NCBI RefSeq assembly: GCF_021731985.1
Contig: NZ_JAKFWH010000068.1
Coordinates: 1-50,257, forward strand
Length of the DNA stretch: 50,257 nucleotides
DNA from: Nitrosomonas sp.
Lineage (GTDB): Bacteria; Pseudomonadota; Gammaproteobacteria; Burkholderiales; Nitrosomonadaceae
Reading direction: 5' to 3'
Under the pieces are notes generated by a model that worked only from the letters and a program-made list of their open reading frames with translations, made no database searches and was not told where the DNA came from. The position numbers and the translations under genes are program-made. Shown here one piece after another: positions 1 through 8,165 of the stretch. The stretch's first letter is position 1. Each line of letters begins with the position of its first letter.

Positions 1-171
1 GGCCAAGGCGTTACCCCTTCGATTTCGGACAAAAAACGATCCCGTCGTGTTTGTTTCTTCTTTGCTGCATATTCCAGATCAGAAAAGCTTGATTGCATCG
101 CTCTATTCCATATTTATCAATACGATGCATTTTATCAAACCTTTATGACCAAAGTCGATGTGATCGAATAA
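1..171 (+). CDS. C-terminal end of an unidentified protein (partial)
   Basis: Frame 1 is open from the window edge to a TAA at 169-171, giving 56 residues. The end is rich in aromatic residues (IYQYDAFYQTFM). The start lies outside the window. I do not recognise the family. A second frame is open to a TGA at 146-148, so the frame choice is not certain; frame 1 runs longer and has the more protein-like composition. About 115 bases of non-coding sequence separate it from the next gene. Confidence 0.4.
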   Translation, partial: GQGVTPSISDKKRSRRVCFFFAAYSRSEKLDCIALFHIYQYDAFYQTFMTKVDVIE

Positions 172-287
172 ATCAGTGTTTCCCTAACAATTAATACTGG
201 ACTTTATCCGGTTAGTTCGATTAAGGTGTTAAAAAAGCCCTATGCTTAATAGATAAAAAATTAGTTAACTAGGAACAGATAATCAAG

Positions 288-941
288 ATGTGTTTTTCAG
301 CAGAAGCAAGCTTTATAGTGGGTGGCACACTTTTGATTGTCAGTGTCGCAACAGTCCGAAAATGCATTTATAAACGAGATCTTCCAATAGCGCTTATTCC
401 ACTTATCTTTGCTATCCAACAGATCATAGAAGGATTATTGTGGGTTTTTCTAATCAATAACGATGCAGCGCAAATTCAATTCTGGTTAAGTAATATTTAC
501 GGCGTTTTTATCGGCATTATCTGGCCACTATTTGCACCCTTCGCAGTCTATTGTTCAGAAACAAACTGCAAACGCAGAAAAATTATTGCATCAATTGGTG
601 TAGCAGGTATTGGGCTTGCTGTCTATACCGCTATCGGTCTCATTAAACAGCCGATCATCGCAGAAATTATCAATCACAGTATCAATTACAAACATGATGT
701 CGCTGGTTACCAGCTCGTCATTGTTTTGTATCTATTAGCCACCTGCGTACCATTTATCTTTTCCAGTTATCGGCACTTGTATTTTGCGGGCATCATCATA
801 ACAATCGGTTTCTTCGTTGCTTATTTTACTTTTCTGGAAACCTTTGCTTCAGTTTGGTGTTTCTTTGCAGCCATCGCAAGTGCATTAATTTATTTTTACT
901 TTGTGCATCGCGTTAAAGAACCGTTAATTCCGATACCATAG
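288..941 (+). CDS. DUF6629-type multi-pass membrane protein
   Basis: This 217-residue protein begins MCFSAEASF, the characteristic opening of the DUF6629 family, whose function is unknown. It has about seven hydrophobic segments and so is an integral inner-membrane protein. The second helix carries an FAIQQIIEGLLW motif, also seen in relatives. The ATG is preceded by AGGAACAGATAATCAAG, a weak but plausible ribosome binding site. It stands alone, with a cyclophilin gene downstream in the same direction after about 105 bases. The family call is from memory of the N-terminal signature; no role can be inferred from the neighbours. Confidence 0.7.
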   Translation: MCFSAEASFIVGGTLLIVSVATVRKCIYKRDLPIALIPLIFAIQQIIEGLLWVFLINNDAAQIQFWLSNIYGVFIGIIWPLFAPFAVYCSETNCKRRKIIASIGVAGIGLAVYTAIGLIKQPIIAEIINHSINYKHDVAGYQLVIVLYLLATCVPFIFSSYRHLYFAGIIITIGFFVAYFTFLETFASVWCFFAAIASALIYFYFVHRVKEPLIPIP

Positions 942-1046
942 CCTCCCTTTGATACAAAACTGAAGCCTATCAATAATAAAACAATTGCTTCACTTTGATC
1001 TCTGTCAGTACAATCCAATTTTATTCCTAACACACGCTCAATCACC

Positions 1047-1961
1047 ATGCGCCTTATTCAAACATCTTATAAAACCGCACTATTTGCCTGCTTGTTTTTT
1101 TTGGCAAACAATACGCAAGCTAACTCAATCGCTTGTTTTAATACCAATATGGGTCAATTTTGCATCGAACTCTTTGAAACTCAAACACCGCTCACCACAG
1201 CCAACTTTCTCAACTATATCAATAGCGACGCTTATACGAACGGAATCTTCCATCGCAGTGTTCCTGGATTTGTCATTCAAGGCGGCGGTTTCAAGATCGT
1301 TGATGGTGCCGATGAAAAAACACTCGCACCGGTTAATACATTTGCTCCGGTTACCAATGAATTCAAGATCTCCAATACACGCGGAACCGTTGCCATGGCG
1401 AAACTTTCCGGCAATCCAAACAGTGCAACCAGTCAATGGTTTGTCAATCTCGCAGATAATTCCCCGAATCTGGATAATCAGAATGGCGGCTTTACGGTAT
1501 TCGGGCGCGTTATTTTTGATGGGATGAGCGTCATTGATGCCATTGAAAAACTGCCTATAGCCAACTTGGGCGGCAACCTGACTGCCACACCAACGATCGG
1601 TTCTATTAGCTCAACAGTTTCTACCGATAACTTTGTTCAAACTCATCATGTTGCCGTAACCAATACAACAGGTGTATTCAGTGAGGGTATTCGCAGCTTT
1701 GCTGTCGATATTGGAACAGGTGAAGCATTGGCGGTTAATTTACGGTTAATTGAAGATAATCCAGCCTACGTATTTGAGCTTGATCCGGCGAATATTTCGT
1801 CATTGCCAAAAATTCCAACCAGCATCGCAACTTTCTCGAGCGGGAGTGGCCAATTACACATTCCATCTGTCATGATCAACGCTTCTACAGTTGTAAAAAA
1901 TGTGCGGATGCAATTAACCGACGCAAAATCATTTCAATTTACTTTGTCAGGTTATGAATGA
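1047..1961 (+). CDS. Exported cyclophilin-type peptidyl-prolyl isomerase with C-terminal extension
   Basis: The 304-residue product starts with a signal peptide (hydrophobic run FACLFFLANN, likely cleavage after TQA), so it should act in the periplasm on proline bonds of exported proteins. Residues about 27-190 form a cyclophilin domain with NTNMGQFCIELF, FHRSVPGFVIQGGGF and SQWFVNLADN. Bacterial cyclophilins of the PpiA type usually end near residue 190. Here about 110 more residues follow, rich in Thr, Ser and Ile, resembling a beta-rich domain I do not recognise. Such extended forms occur in other Gram-negatives. It sits alone between the DUF6629 gene and a lytic transglycosylase. Confidence 0.88.
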   Translation: MRLIQTSYKTALFACLFFLANNTQANSIACFNTNMGQFCIELFETQTPLTTANFLNYINSDAYTNGIFHRSVPGFVIQGGGFKIVDGADEKTLAPVNTFAPVTNEFKISNTRGTVAMAKLSGNPNSATSQWFVNLADNSPNLDNQNGGFTVFGRVIFDGMSVIDAIEKLPIANLGGNLTATPTIGSISSTVSTDNFVQTHHVAVTNTTGVFSEGIRSFAVDIGTGEALAVNLRLIEDNPAYVFELDPANISSLPKIPTSIATFSSGSGQLHIPSVMINASTVVKNVRMQLTDAKSFQFTLSGYE

Positions 1962-2063
1962 AAAATTAATAAATCTACTAGGATCAGTAGTTCAAAGTCA
2001 CCCGAATAGACCGTTTTTCCCATGAAAGAGGGTATTCCGAAAATACTTTGAACTTCGCTACAG

Positions 2064-3227
2064 ATGTTTGTCAATTGTCACGATTCTATTGACTTATTAA
2101 ACGTATCGATTCTTATGCCAATGGATAAGACGGCTCATCTCAACAATCCAGAATCCAACAATATCAAGCCTAAACTCAAGCGCGGGCGCAGCCCAGCAGT
2201 ACGTACCGGCAAAGACAAACCGCAGAAACGGTTGAGAAAAAAACAAACCGGCGAATTCAAGTGGAATTTGTTGCTGATCAGCTTAGAAATTCTCGGTTTA
2301 GGGATTATCGCGGTTTCGGCCATCATTGTGCTGTTAGGCTATTCCGCGAGCCGGTTTTCAGGCACCAGTTTTTTCAGCAGCCTACTTCCGTTCGCGATCG
2401 GCGTATTAGTACTAGTATTGGTTGCCTGCGTGTTTCTCATTGGCTGGTGGAAGCTGAGAAAATGGCTGCAAGCGCATTCTGAGTTATTGACTCCGATCCT
2501 GTCCCTTTCATTTGCCTTGCTAATCGCTTTTATGGTTACCCATGACCAGTTCACTCTGGCTTACGGAAACTTCCGTACATTGGTAGGCGGAAAGGAGGAG
2601 GCAAGCCGGGTAACAATCTCACATCAAGTCTATGCAGCTTATCGCAGACACAGCTCAGCACAACTACAAAAAATGATTAGCCGCTCACAAGAATATCAAC
2701 AAGCTATCGAAGATGCTGCCAGATCATTCGATGTCGATGTTAATCTATTACAGGGTATCGCAGCCACAGAGTCGTCGTTCATTCCCAGAGACAGCAGTGA
2801 CGGCGGGCGCGGTTTATTCCAAATCACCCAAGTTCCGAAAACGGTCATGGTTCAGGCGCATAAACGGCTAGGCACTGAAAAAATCTCGCTGGAAAATCCC
2901 CGGCACAACGCCTTTGTCGGTGCGGCCACATTCAAACACTATCTAGCCGAAATGAATGGCGACCTCTTCTTGGGTTTATTAGCCTATAACATCGGCCCGG
3001 CTAATGGCGGTTTGCGCTTTATCATGCAGCAATACGGCGCTACCGATTTCACGACTATTCAGCCCTATCTACAAACGCTGCCGCGCGATTACCCGATACG
3101 CGTATTATCCTACTCCCTGGCATTCCGTCTCTGGCAGAAAGAAGGTAAATTGCTCGCTTACGAAGAAGGAAACAACGCCATCCATATACAGCGGATTGGC
3201 ATACCAGGGCTGCAAACCGGCTTGTAA
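2064..3227 (+). CDS. Membrane-anchored lytic transglycosylase (SLT domain)
   Basis: The 387-residue product should cleave the MurNAc-GlcNAc bond of peptidoglycan to give 1,6-anhydro ends. The N-terminal 65 residues are basic and cytoplasmic. Three hydrophobic helices follow (about 68-92, 105-127 and 143-158). A goose-type lysozyme-like SLT domain occupies about residues 210-350. The probable catalytic glutamate is E236 in AATESSF, followed by RGLFQIT and later LAYNIGPAN, both typical of family 1 transglycosylases. Starts at 2115 or 2121 (MPMDKTAHL) are also possible, since none of the candidates has a strong ribosome binding site. The multi-helix anchor is unusual; most relatives are lipoproteins or periplasmic. 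It converges on the lipoprotein gene downstream. Confidence 0.85.
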   Translation: MFVNCHDSIDLLNVSILMPMDKTAHLNNPESNNIKPKLKRGRSPAVRTGKDKPQKRLRKKQTGEFKWNLLLISLEILGLGIIAVSAIIVLLGYSASRFSGTSFFSSLLPFAIGVLVLVLVACVFLIGWWKLRKWLQAHSELLTPILSLSFALLIAFMVTHDQFTLAYGNFRTLVGGKEEASRVTISHQVYAAYRRHSSAQLQKMISRSQEYQQAIEDAARSFDVDVNLLQGIAATESSFIPRDSSDGGRGLFQITQVPKTVMVQAHKRLGTEKISLENPRHNAFVGAATFKHYLAEMNGDLFLGLLAYNIGPANGGLRFIMQQYGATDFTTIQPYLQTLPRDYPIRVLSYSLAFRLWQKEGKLLAYEEGNNAIHIQRIGIPGLQTGL

Positions 3228-3248
3228 TTATTCAGCGCAATAAGCAAT

Positions 3249-3662
3249 TTATTCTTTTGTTATTAACTTTACTTCATCAACCAGATCATTTTCATCATAA
3301 CTGACTTGAAAAGCCATCTCGTCGCCATTAAACGTTATTTCAGCAGGTGTACCAACAAGCTCCCACAATCCCAGCGTAGCAACACTTGCTGCGCCATGAA
3401 AGAAAGCCCTGCCTGCCTTGGCACCTGTGCTATACCCCTGCACAAATTTAAAGATTTCAAACCGTTTATCATTTTTATATTCACTGATAACCGGGGCTCC
3501 AAACTCAGAGATCAGTACCGCTCTTGATACGCCTTCTTTTAATAGACTGATATCTTTCTTTTCGGGTTGTTTTGCCGCCATAAAAACAGAACACCCGGAA
3601 ACTGAGATGGCCAACACAACCAGCAGCACTGTAAAAAGCATAAATTTTCTTAAAAAAATCAT
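3249..3662 (-). CDS. Small predicted lipoprotein
   Basis: I place the start at 3662 (MIFLRKFMLF) because AGGA lies five bases upstream on the minus strand; an upstream ATG at 3698 has no such site. The 137-residue product has a type II signal peptide ending in the lipobox SVSGC, with Cys24 the lipidated residue. The mature part includes LLKEGVSRAVLISEFGAP, the pattern of SmpA/OmlA-like small lipoproteins (KGMSKEQVVALLG-like), then a short glycine/alanine-rich segment (HGAASVATLGLWELVGTP). The envelope location is well supported; the function is unknown. It converges with the transglycosylase gene, 21 bases apart. Confidence 0.75.
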   Translation of the reverse strand: MIFLRKFMLFTVLLVVLAISVSGCSVFMAAKQPEKKDISLLKEGVSRAVLISEFGAPVISEYKNDKRFEIFKFVQGYSTGAKAGRAFFHGAASVATLGLWELVGTPAEITFNGDEMAFQVSYDENDLVDEVKLITKE

Positions 3663-3966
3663 AGTTATCCTAATATTACCCATCCAGACTTCCGGCAATA
3701 AGTGAGCATTATTATTAATCCGAATTCTCAGACGTGAATCCTGGCCGGGAAGCTAAAAAATCAAATGATTATGAATATTCTCATACTCTCACGTGTCAAT
3801 TCTACTGGAATCATTTCATTATTGCGTTGTTCTAGATTCATCCAGAGCCTGGATTTTATCTATAACTATAGGTTATAAGATAATAAAAAAATAATATTTC
3901 TATTTATATTAAAAAATTGCTATCTTTCGTTTCCGTTAATCCCTACTACTTTATTGAAAAATATAA

Positions 3967-4170
3967 ATGGTTATTGATCCAGAATTGGATCCAGAAATTA
4001 TAGCGGCCAGGGGTATTGATAAAAAGATACTTGCAGAAGTCGTTCAAGAAATCCTGCATGCTGTAGCCAGTATCGCGTATGGATAGGTCGAAGTCGTCGT
4101 CCAGATAGAGTGATGGGAAAAAATTCGCGTGGACAAAAATGATTCTAGGTGCAAAACACCAAAATCATAA
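3967..4170 (+). pseudogene. Decayed YezD/DUF2292 gene, copy 1
   Basis: Reading from the ATG at 3967 gives a product clearly related to the intact YezD-like protein at 7822-8019: EVVQEILHAVASIAYG matches its DIAQEILRAVVSIAYG. TAG stops the frame at codon 40 and TGA at codon 49. About five residues around the HENK segment are deleted, but the ends still align (WEKIRV, KTPKS). The N-terminal 20 residues differ from the intact copy. It is followed by a leader sequence that in the other copies precedes a porin gene, but here it precedes cysB. Confidence 0.75.
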
Positions 4171-4503
4171 ATAAACTTGCTCCGCGCGCCCTGCACCTAT
4201 CCCCGCGGCAAGACCGCGGGGAATTGCAAGTTCAATAAGTTTTAGATTTGACGCATCAAGATCAGACTGATCTCACAAATAACAACTCAACACCAGCCAA
4301 CAAAATAGGAAATGAAAGAGTAAAAAGATAACAGTGACTCAGCAGGATTGCCGGAAGTTATTAAGGAATATCGAAAAATAGCCAAAACACCAATTATTAT
4401 AAGATTAGTCCCAAAATAATCGATAAGTCGAAAATTACATTTTTGAGTAAATTGCTATTATCCGACAGTCCCTATCAGCATTCAGACATCTAAGAGAAGG
4501 CAA
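4171..4503. other. Spacer: palindromic insertion plus relic of a porin leader
   Basis: No gene is visible here. Bases about 4245-4375 are a diverged copy of the sequence before porin 1 (8035-8160). They share CGCATCAAGATCA, an ACTGATC-N2-ACAAATAACAAC block, GTGACTCA and GGATTGCCGGA. At the point where the porin would begin, the similarity ends and unrelated sequence leads to cysB. The cysB promoter should lie in the last 100 bases, but I cannot place it. Confidence 0.55.
4184..4232. repeat. Small palindromic insertion (MITE/REP-like)
   Basis: Outer arms AACTTGC (4184-4190) and GCAAGTT (4226-4232) flank an inner hairpin CCCCGCGG-CAAGA-CCGCGGGG (4201-4221). Compared with the paralogous stretch after the intact YezD gene (about 8016-8035), this block is extra sequence placed between the end of the reading frame and AATAAGTTT. 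It is therefore an insertion and not part of the ancestral spacer. Confidence 0.6.
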
Positions 4504-5439
4504 ATGAATTTTCAACAACTTCGCATTATTAGTGAAACAGTTCGGCAAAATTACAATCTGACAGGGGTTGCAAATGCATTATTTACATCACAGTCAGGTG
4601 TTAGTAAGCATATCAAGGATCTTGAAGACGAATTAAATATTGAACTATTCATTCGTAAAGGCAAACGGTTTATTGGTTTGACAGAGCCTGGTAAAGAATT
4701 GGTTAAAATTGTCGAACGCATTTTATTTGACACAAAAAATATTAAGCACCTAGCTGAACAGTTTAGCAATCATGATCAGGGACAATTGACTATCGCTACT
4801 ACGCATACTCAAGCGCAATACACATTGCCTTCAGTGGTTACTCAATTTAAGAAAGCTTTTCCCAAGGTTCATCTTATTCTTCACCAATCTAGCCCTAGTG
4901 AAATATTATCGATGCTGATTGATGGTCAAGCAGACATTGGTATTGCTACTGAGGCATTAGAAAGCGCCGTTGATCTAGTGTCTTTTCCATACTACACGTG
5001 GCAACATGCCGTCATCGTTCCTTCAGGGCACCCTTTGCAGTCAATATATCCACTCACTCTTGAAGCCATAGCGGAATTCCCGATCATTACTTATCACCAA
5101 GGTTTCACCGGTCGATCCCGTATTGACCAAGCATTTGCCAAAGCAGGATTAATTCCAGATATTGCCATGTCTGCCCTGGATGCTGATGTAATTAAGACCT
5201 ATGTCAAATTGGGTCTAGGTATAGGCATCGTTGCTTCTGTAGCATTTGCCCCTGAAAGAGATACGACATTAATTAAACTTGAAAGTGAGTACTTATTTGA
5301 AAAGAATACAACTTACATTTCAGTTAGGCGCAATCATTACTTACGTGGCTATGCCTACCGTTTTATTGAGCTCTGCATCCCAATATTAACTGAATCAGTT
5401 GTTCGTTTAGGAGTCAATCCTCAGATTGATAATGAGTAA
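4504..5439 (+). CDS. cysB: CysB-type LysR-family transcriptional regulator
   Basis: The 311-residue product fits CysB, the activator of sulfate uptake and cysteine biosynthesis genes, which responds to O- or N-acetylserine. Residues 1-60 form a winged helix-turn-helix (MNFQQLRIISETVRQ, SQSGVSKHIKDLEDEL). The effector domain carries CysB hallmarks: THTQAQYTLP near residue 100, HQSSPSEI, and TYHQGFTGRSRID around residue 200. E. coli CysB is 324 residues, so the length is close. AGAGAAGGCAA precedes the ATG. Its position upstream of the sulfate uptake operon supports the role, although it lies about 2.7 kb away and is not in the same transcript. Confidence 0.9.
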   Translation: MNFQQLRIISETVRQNYNLTGVANALFTSQSGVSKHIKDLEDELNIELFIRKGKRFIGLTEPGKELVKIVERILFDTKNIKHLAEQFSNHDQGQLTIATTHTQAQYTLPSVVTQFKKAFPKVHLILHQSSPSEILSMLIDGQADIGIATEALESAVDLVSFPYYTWQHAVIVPSGHPLQSIYPLTLEAIAEFPIITYHQGFTGRSRIDQAFAKAGLIPDIAMSALDADVIKTYVKLGLGIGIVASVAFAPERDTTLIKLESEYLFEKNTTYISVRRNHYLRGYAYRFIELCIPILTESVVRLGVNPQIDNE

Positions 5440-6042
5440 GAGAAGTGAGGTGCGTTGTCAAATATAAAGTCTATCAGGTCACGTGTGAACAGATTTACAT
5501 AGTACTAAATAAATCAATCATAAACAGACGTCCCTGAATCTGACACTTTCCCAATCCAGGTCAGCGGTCATGAATCCAGTGGCATCCAGATGAAGTTTAT
5601 TCAGTCTTTTTCACCATCACGCCCAACCAGGAACGCGTGAATAACCATTCCTGGTGTCAGGGGTGCTCAATCTCAGACTTTTATCATTCGCTCTGCCTAT
5701 CAAACTTTCAACAGCAACAGGAATCGATACAGAAGTTCGATATTCCAGGGTCTCTATTTTCCCGCCTTGATAGAATCGATATTTATCCAACATTCAGTAG
5801 GGAGACTACTTGACTCATCTACCTTGCATTTACCGCGATAGCCAAAGTTACTCCGCCATACCGCAGCATCATTAATAAAACCCAGTCATTGTTTTCTCTA
5901 TTAAATTGAATTTTTGATAACGGAAGCCAACTGACCGATTTGTATATACGAAGAAGTGATAAGCAAATGAAATTTTATCAGTTCACAACATATACAAAGA
6001 CTAGTAAATTCGCATCATTTACAACTAAGGTCTTCCAAAAAA
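5440..6042. repeat. Decayed repeat, copy A (pairs with 7300-7821)
   Basis: No intact gene is visible. From about 5560 to the ATG at 6043 the stretch is a diverged direct copy of about 7350-7824, offset by roughly 1.78 kb. Exact shared blocks include GAATAACCATTCCTGGTG (5639-5656), GTGATAAGCAAATGAAAT (5956-5973) and AAGACTAGTAAATT (5997-6010). On the minus strand both copies encode a similar peptide ending W-I-x-I-D-S-I-K-A-G followed by E or K and TAG, suggesting a decayed gene of unknown identity. Confidence 0.6.
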
Positions 6043-6378
6043 ATGGTTAAATTATCTTTAATATTTTCAATATGTTTTCTTTTGTCGTCTCAAGCTGTTG
6101 CTGCTGAAAGTTATTTTGATAACTCGAGCGAGAAATTTGCAATTGGCATTACTAATGCAACTGCAGGATGGGTGGAGTTACCCAAGAATGTTATTATAAC
6201 CGGTCAAAAAGAGGGACCAATTTATGGTGCGTCAATTGGTGTGGCAATAGGTATCATGCATACAGTCGGTCGTAGTTTAGTAGGTGTGCTCGATGCAGCC
6301 ACTTTCTTTATTCCAACCAAACCATCGATCAACCCTCCTTTCATGTGGCAGGATTTCTCCAGAGAAACGTCCTATTAG
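6043..6378 (+). CDS. Exosortase system-associated protein, TIGR04073 family
   Basis: The 111-residue exported protein has a signal peptide ending near AVA/AES. The mature part has the TIGR04073 pattern: KFAIGITNATAGWVELPKN, then a glycine-rich hydrophobic stretch (GASIGVAIGIMHTVGRSLVGVLDAATFFIP) and a short proline-rich tail. This family co-occurs with exosortase/PEP-CTERM sorting systems; its molecular function is unknown. A PEP-CTERM protein is present at 26007-26654. No Shine-Dalgarno sequence is visible before the ATG. The 90 bases before it are shared with the leader of the YezD-like gene at 7822, so the two genes may share ancestral promoter sequence. Confidence 0.75.
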   Translation: MVKLSLIFSICFLLSSQAVAAESYFDNSSEKFAIGITNATAGWVELPKNVIITGQKEGPIYGASIGVAIGIMHTVGRSLVGVLDAATFFIPTKPSINPPFMWQDFSRETSY

Positions 6379-6511
6379 TCGGTTTGCTATAGTTTATTTT
6401 TTAAATATTCTCACAATATTTAAATATATATCCCGTCAAAATAAGTTGAGCAAGCCAGCTTGATTGCCTAATAGATAGTTTTGGTTCATCGTTACCCGAA
6501 CAAGGGGAGCA

Positions 6512-6622
6512 ATGATGAAAAAGAATAGTCGGCCATTAAATAGATGGATTAGGATCTCCACTTTCCAGTCTTTGCCGCTATGGCAAATCACATTGTTGAA
6601 TGGCCGACTCAATAATAGATAG
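6512..6622 (+). CDS. Possible 36-residue small protein with a strong ribosome binding site
   Basis: An ORF begins ATGATGAAAAAG, preceded by AAGGGGAG five bases upstream, and ends at TAG 6620-6622. The product is basic (MMKKNSRPLNRWIR...). The coding sequence contains an 11-base inverted repeat, AGTCGGCCATT (6527-6537) and AATGGCCGACT (6599-6609), so the RNA could fold back on itself. I recognise no family. It may be a small protein, a leader peptide or a chance ORF in a small palindromic element. Confidence 0.3.
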   Translation: MMKKNSRPLNRWIRISTFQSLPLWQITLLNGRLNNR

Positions 6623-6667
6623 TTAGTTTTGCATATTACACAACTTGCAATTCAATTGTATGAGCAA

Positions 6668-6997
6668 TTAATAATCGCCGGTTCCCGGGATTCGCATGTC
6701 ATTCTTGATAAACTTTATGCCATTGACGCTGCGTGCAATTGATATTGTTTTATTCATATCATCCCGGGAATTAACAAGACCACTCAGTTCTACGACACCT
6801 TTTGAGGTTCTGATGTTGATATCGAAGGCTCTCAGGGAAGGTTCATCGAGAATCGCTTCATGGATCTTTGTGGTAATGACAATATCATTGAATTGTTCGC
6901 TGGTATCGGCTTGCTTGGGCGTTGCTATGCAGCCCGCGAAAAAAACCATTTGAGTGCTTAATAAGAATGCGATGAAATGGTTACTAAGTTGTGTCAT
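6668..6997 (-). CDS. BON-domain lipoprotein
   Basis: The 109-residue product has a lipoprotein signal peptide (lipobox FFAGC, Cys22) and one BON domain, about residues 38-106, with ITTKIHEAILDEP, the core INIRTSKGVVELSGLV and a closing GIKFIKNDM. BON domains bind phospholipid or envelope surfaces and are found in OsmY and DolP. This is a single-domain version probably held at the outer membrane. GGAGAG lies five bases before the ATG. It is transcribed against its neighbours and stands alone. Confidence 0.85.
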   Translation of the reverse strand: MTQLSNHFIAFLLSTQMVFFAGCIATPKQADTSEQFNDIVITTKIHEAILDEPSLRAFDINIRTSKGVVELSGLVNSRDDMNKTISIARSVNGIKFIKNDMRIPGTGDY

Positions 6998-7821
6998 GAT
7001 AGCTCTCCAAATAAATAATTAACGGAAAAAATCCCTCGTTATATTTAGATTAAAGGCTCTTTCTTTAAGCTACCTTCAATACGTTACTCAATCTGAAATT
7101 CACGACTTTATTGAATACTCCGAAAGGATTCGCAAAAATCAGATGTGGTATTGCAAGGATAGAGTAGCTCGTGCGTACATTAGTGTACAAAGCATTCCAT
7201 TCCTGGAGATAATATTACATGATTATCGCTGACAAAGACTATTTTGTTGAAGACAAATTATTATTTGAAAAAATCTAGATTCATTAAGTAGTTTGTTGCT
7301 TCACCATCCATGAGAAACTTAATATGGACAGGCTTGAAAGATTGAATCCAGTGATATTTTGACAGCGCCTCTTCGTGACCATATAGGCCTGTCTACTCAT
7401 CGTCTCTTCCAGTCAGTATTTCTTGAATAACCATTCCTGGTGCCAGAGTTACCCATTGGGATTCCTTATCGTGATCTTTCTCTAAAAAGCTTTCAACAGG
7501 AATCAATACAAATCCGAATGCCAGAGCCTCTATTCACCAGCTTTAATCGAATCAATACGTATCCAACCACCATTAGACAATAGATCTGGATTTTCTCTGG
7601 CTTGCGTTTATTCCACATGATCTAAGTTACGCCACCGTACTGCAACAGTGCTTAATGAATCTACTCATTGCTTAACCTGTTGAACCCATATTTGATAGAC
7701 GATATCAACTTACATTTTTTTGCATATACATAAAAGTGATAAGCAAATGAAATTATATTAGTTCCAGGAACAAAGAAAGACTAGTAAATTTGCGTCTTTC
7801 ATAACTACTGCCCCCAAAAAA
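6998..7821. repeat. Long spacer with decayed repeat, copy B
   Basis: No intact gene is visible. Bases about 7350-7824 pair with 5560-6045, sharing GAATAACCATTCCTGGTG (7425-7442), GTGATAAGCAAATGAAAT (7736-7753) and AAGACTAGTAAATT (7777-7790). The minus strand carries the same decayed peptide end as copy A, with stops in all frames. The stretch 6998-7350 shows nothing I can name; it presumably holds the promoter of the BON gene. Confidence 0.6.
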
Positions 7822-8019
7822 ATGGAACAACTGTCTGCATCACAGAAAGATAATCAGATTAGCGCAGACATTGCTCAGGAAATTCTGCGCGCTGTGGTCA
7901 GTATCGCGTATGGATCGGTTGAAATCGTCATACACGAGAACAAAGTCGTACAGATAGAGTGCCGGGAAAAAATTCGCTTGAGCCCTAGCGGATCTGGGCG
8001 CAAAACATCGAAATCATAA
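7822..8019 (+). CDS. YezD-like small protein (DUF2292)
   Basis: The 65-residue product matches the YezD/DUF2292 pattern: AQEILRAVVSIAYGSVEIVIHENKVVQIECREKIRL, that is, a helix then a beta-hairpin. Members are often encoded beside sulfate or sulfonate uptake and assimilation genes, which fits the position here, 150 bases before porin 1 and the sulfate operon. The biochemical role is unknown. It is the only intact one of three copies in the region. No clear ribosome binding site precedes the ATG (CCCCAAAAAAATG). The C-terminal tail is short and basic. Confidence 0.75.
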   Translation: MEQLSASQKDNQISADIAQEILRAVVSIAYGSVEIVIHENKVVQIECREKIRLSPSGSGRKTSKS

Positions 8020-8165
8020 TTGAATAAGTTTTGGGTTTGACGCATCAAGATCAAACTGATCCGACAAATAACAACATAACACCGACCAAAAAAATTGGAA
8101 GTGAAAGAGCAAAAAAATATCAGTGACTCAACCGGATTGCCGGAGAGCTCACCTAGGAGAATAAA

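Noticed and set aside
985..1527. A 180-codon plus-strand ORF overlapping the cyclophilin gene
   Set aside because: It runs out of frame over the signal peptide and catalytic core of a clear cyclophilin and has no recognisable domain.
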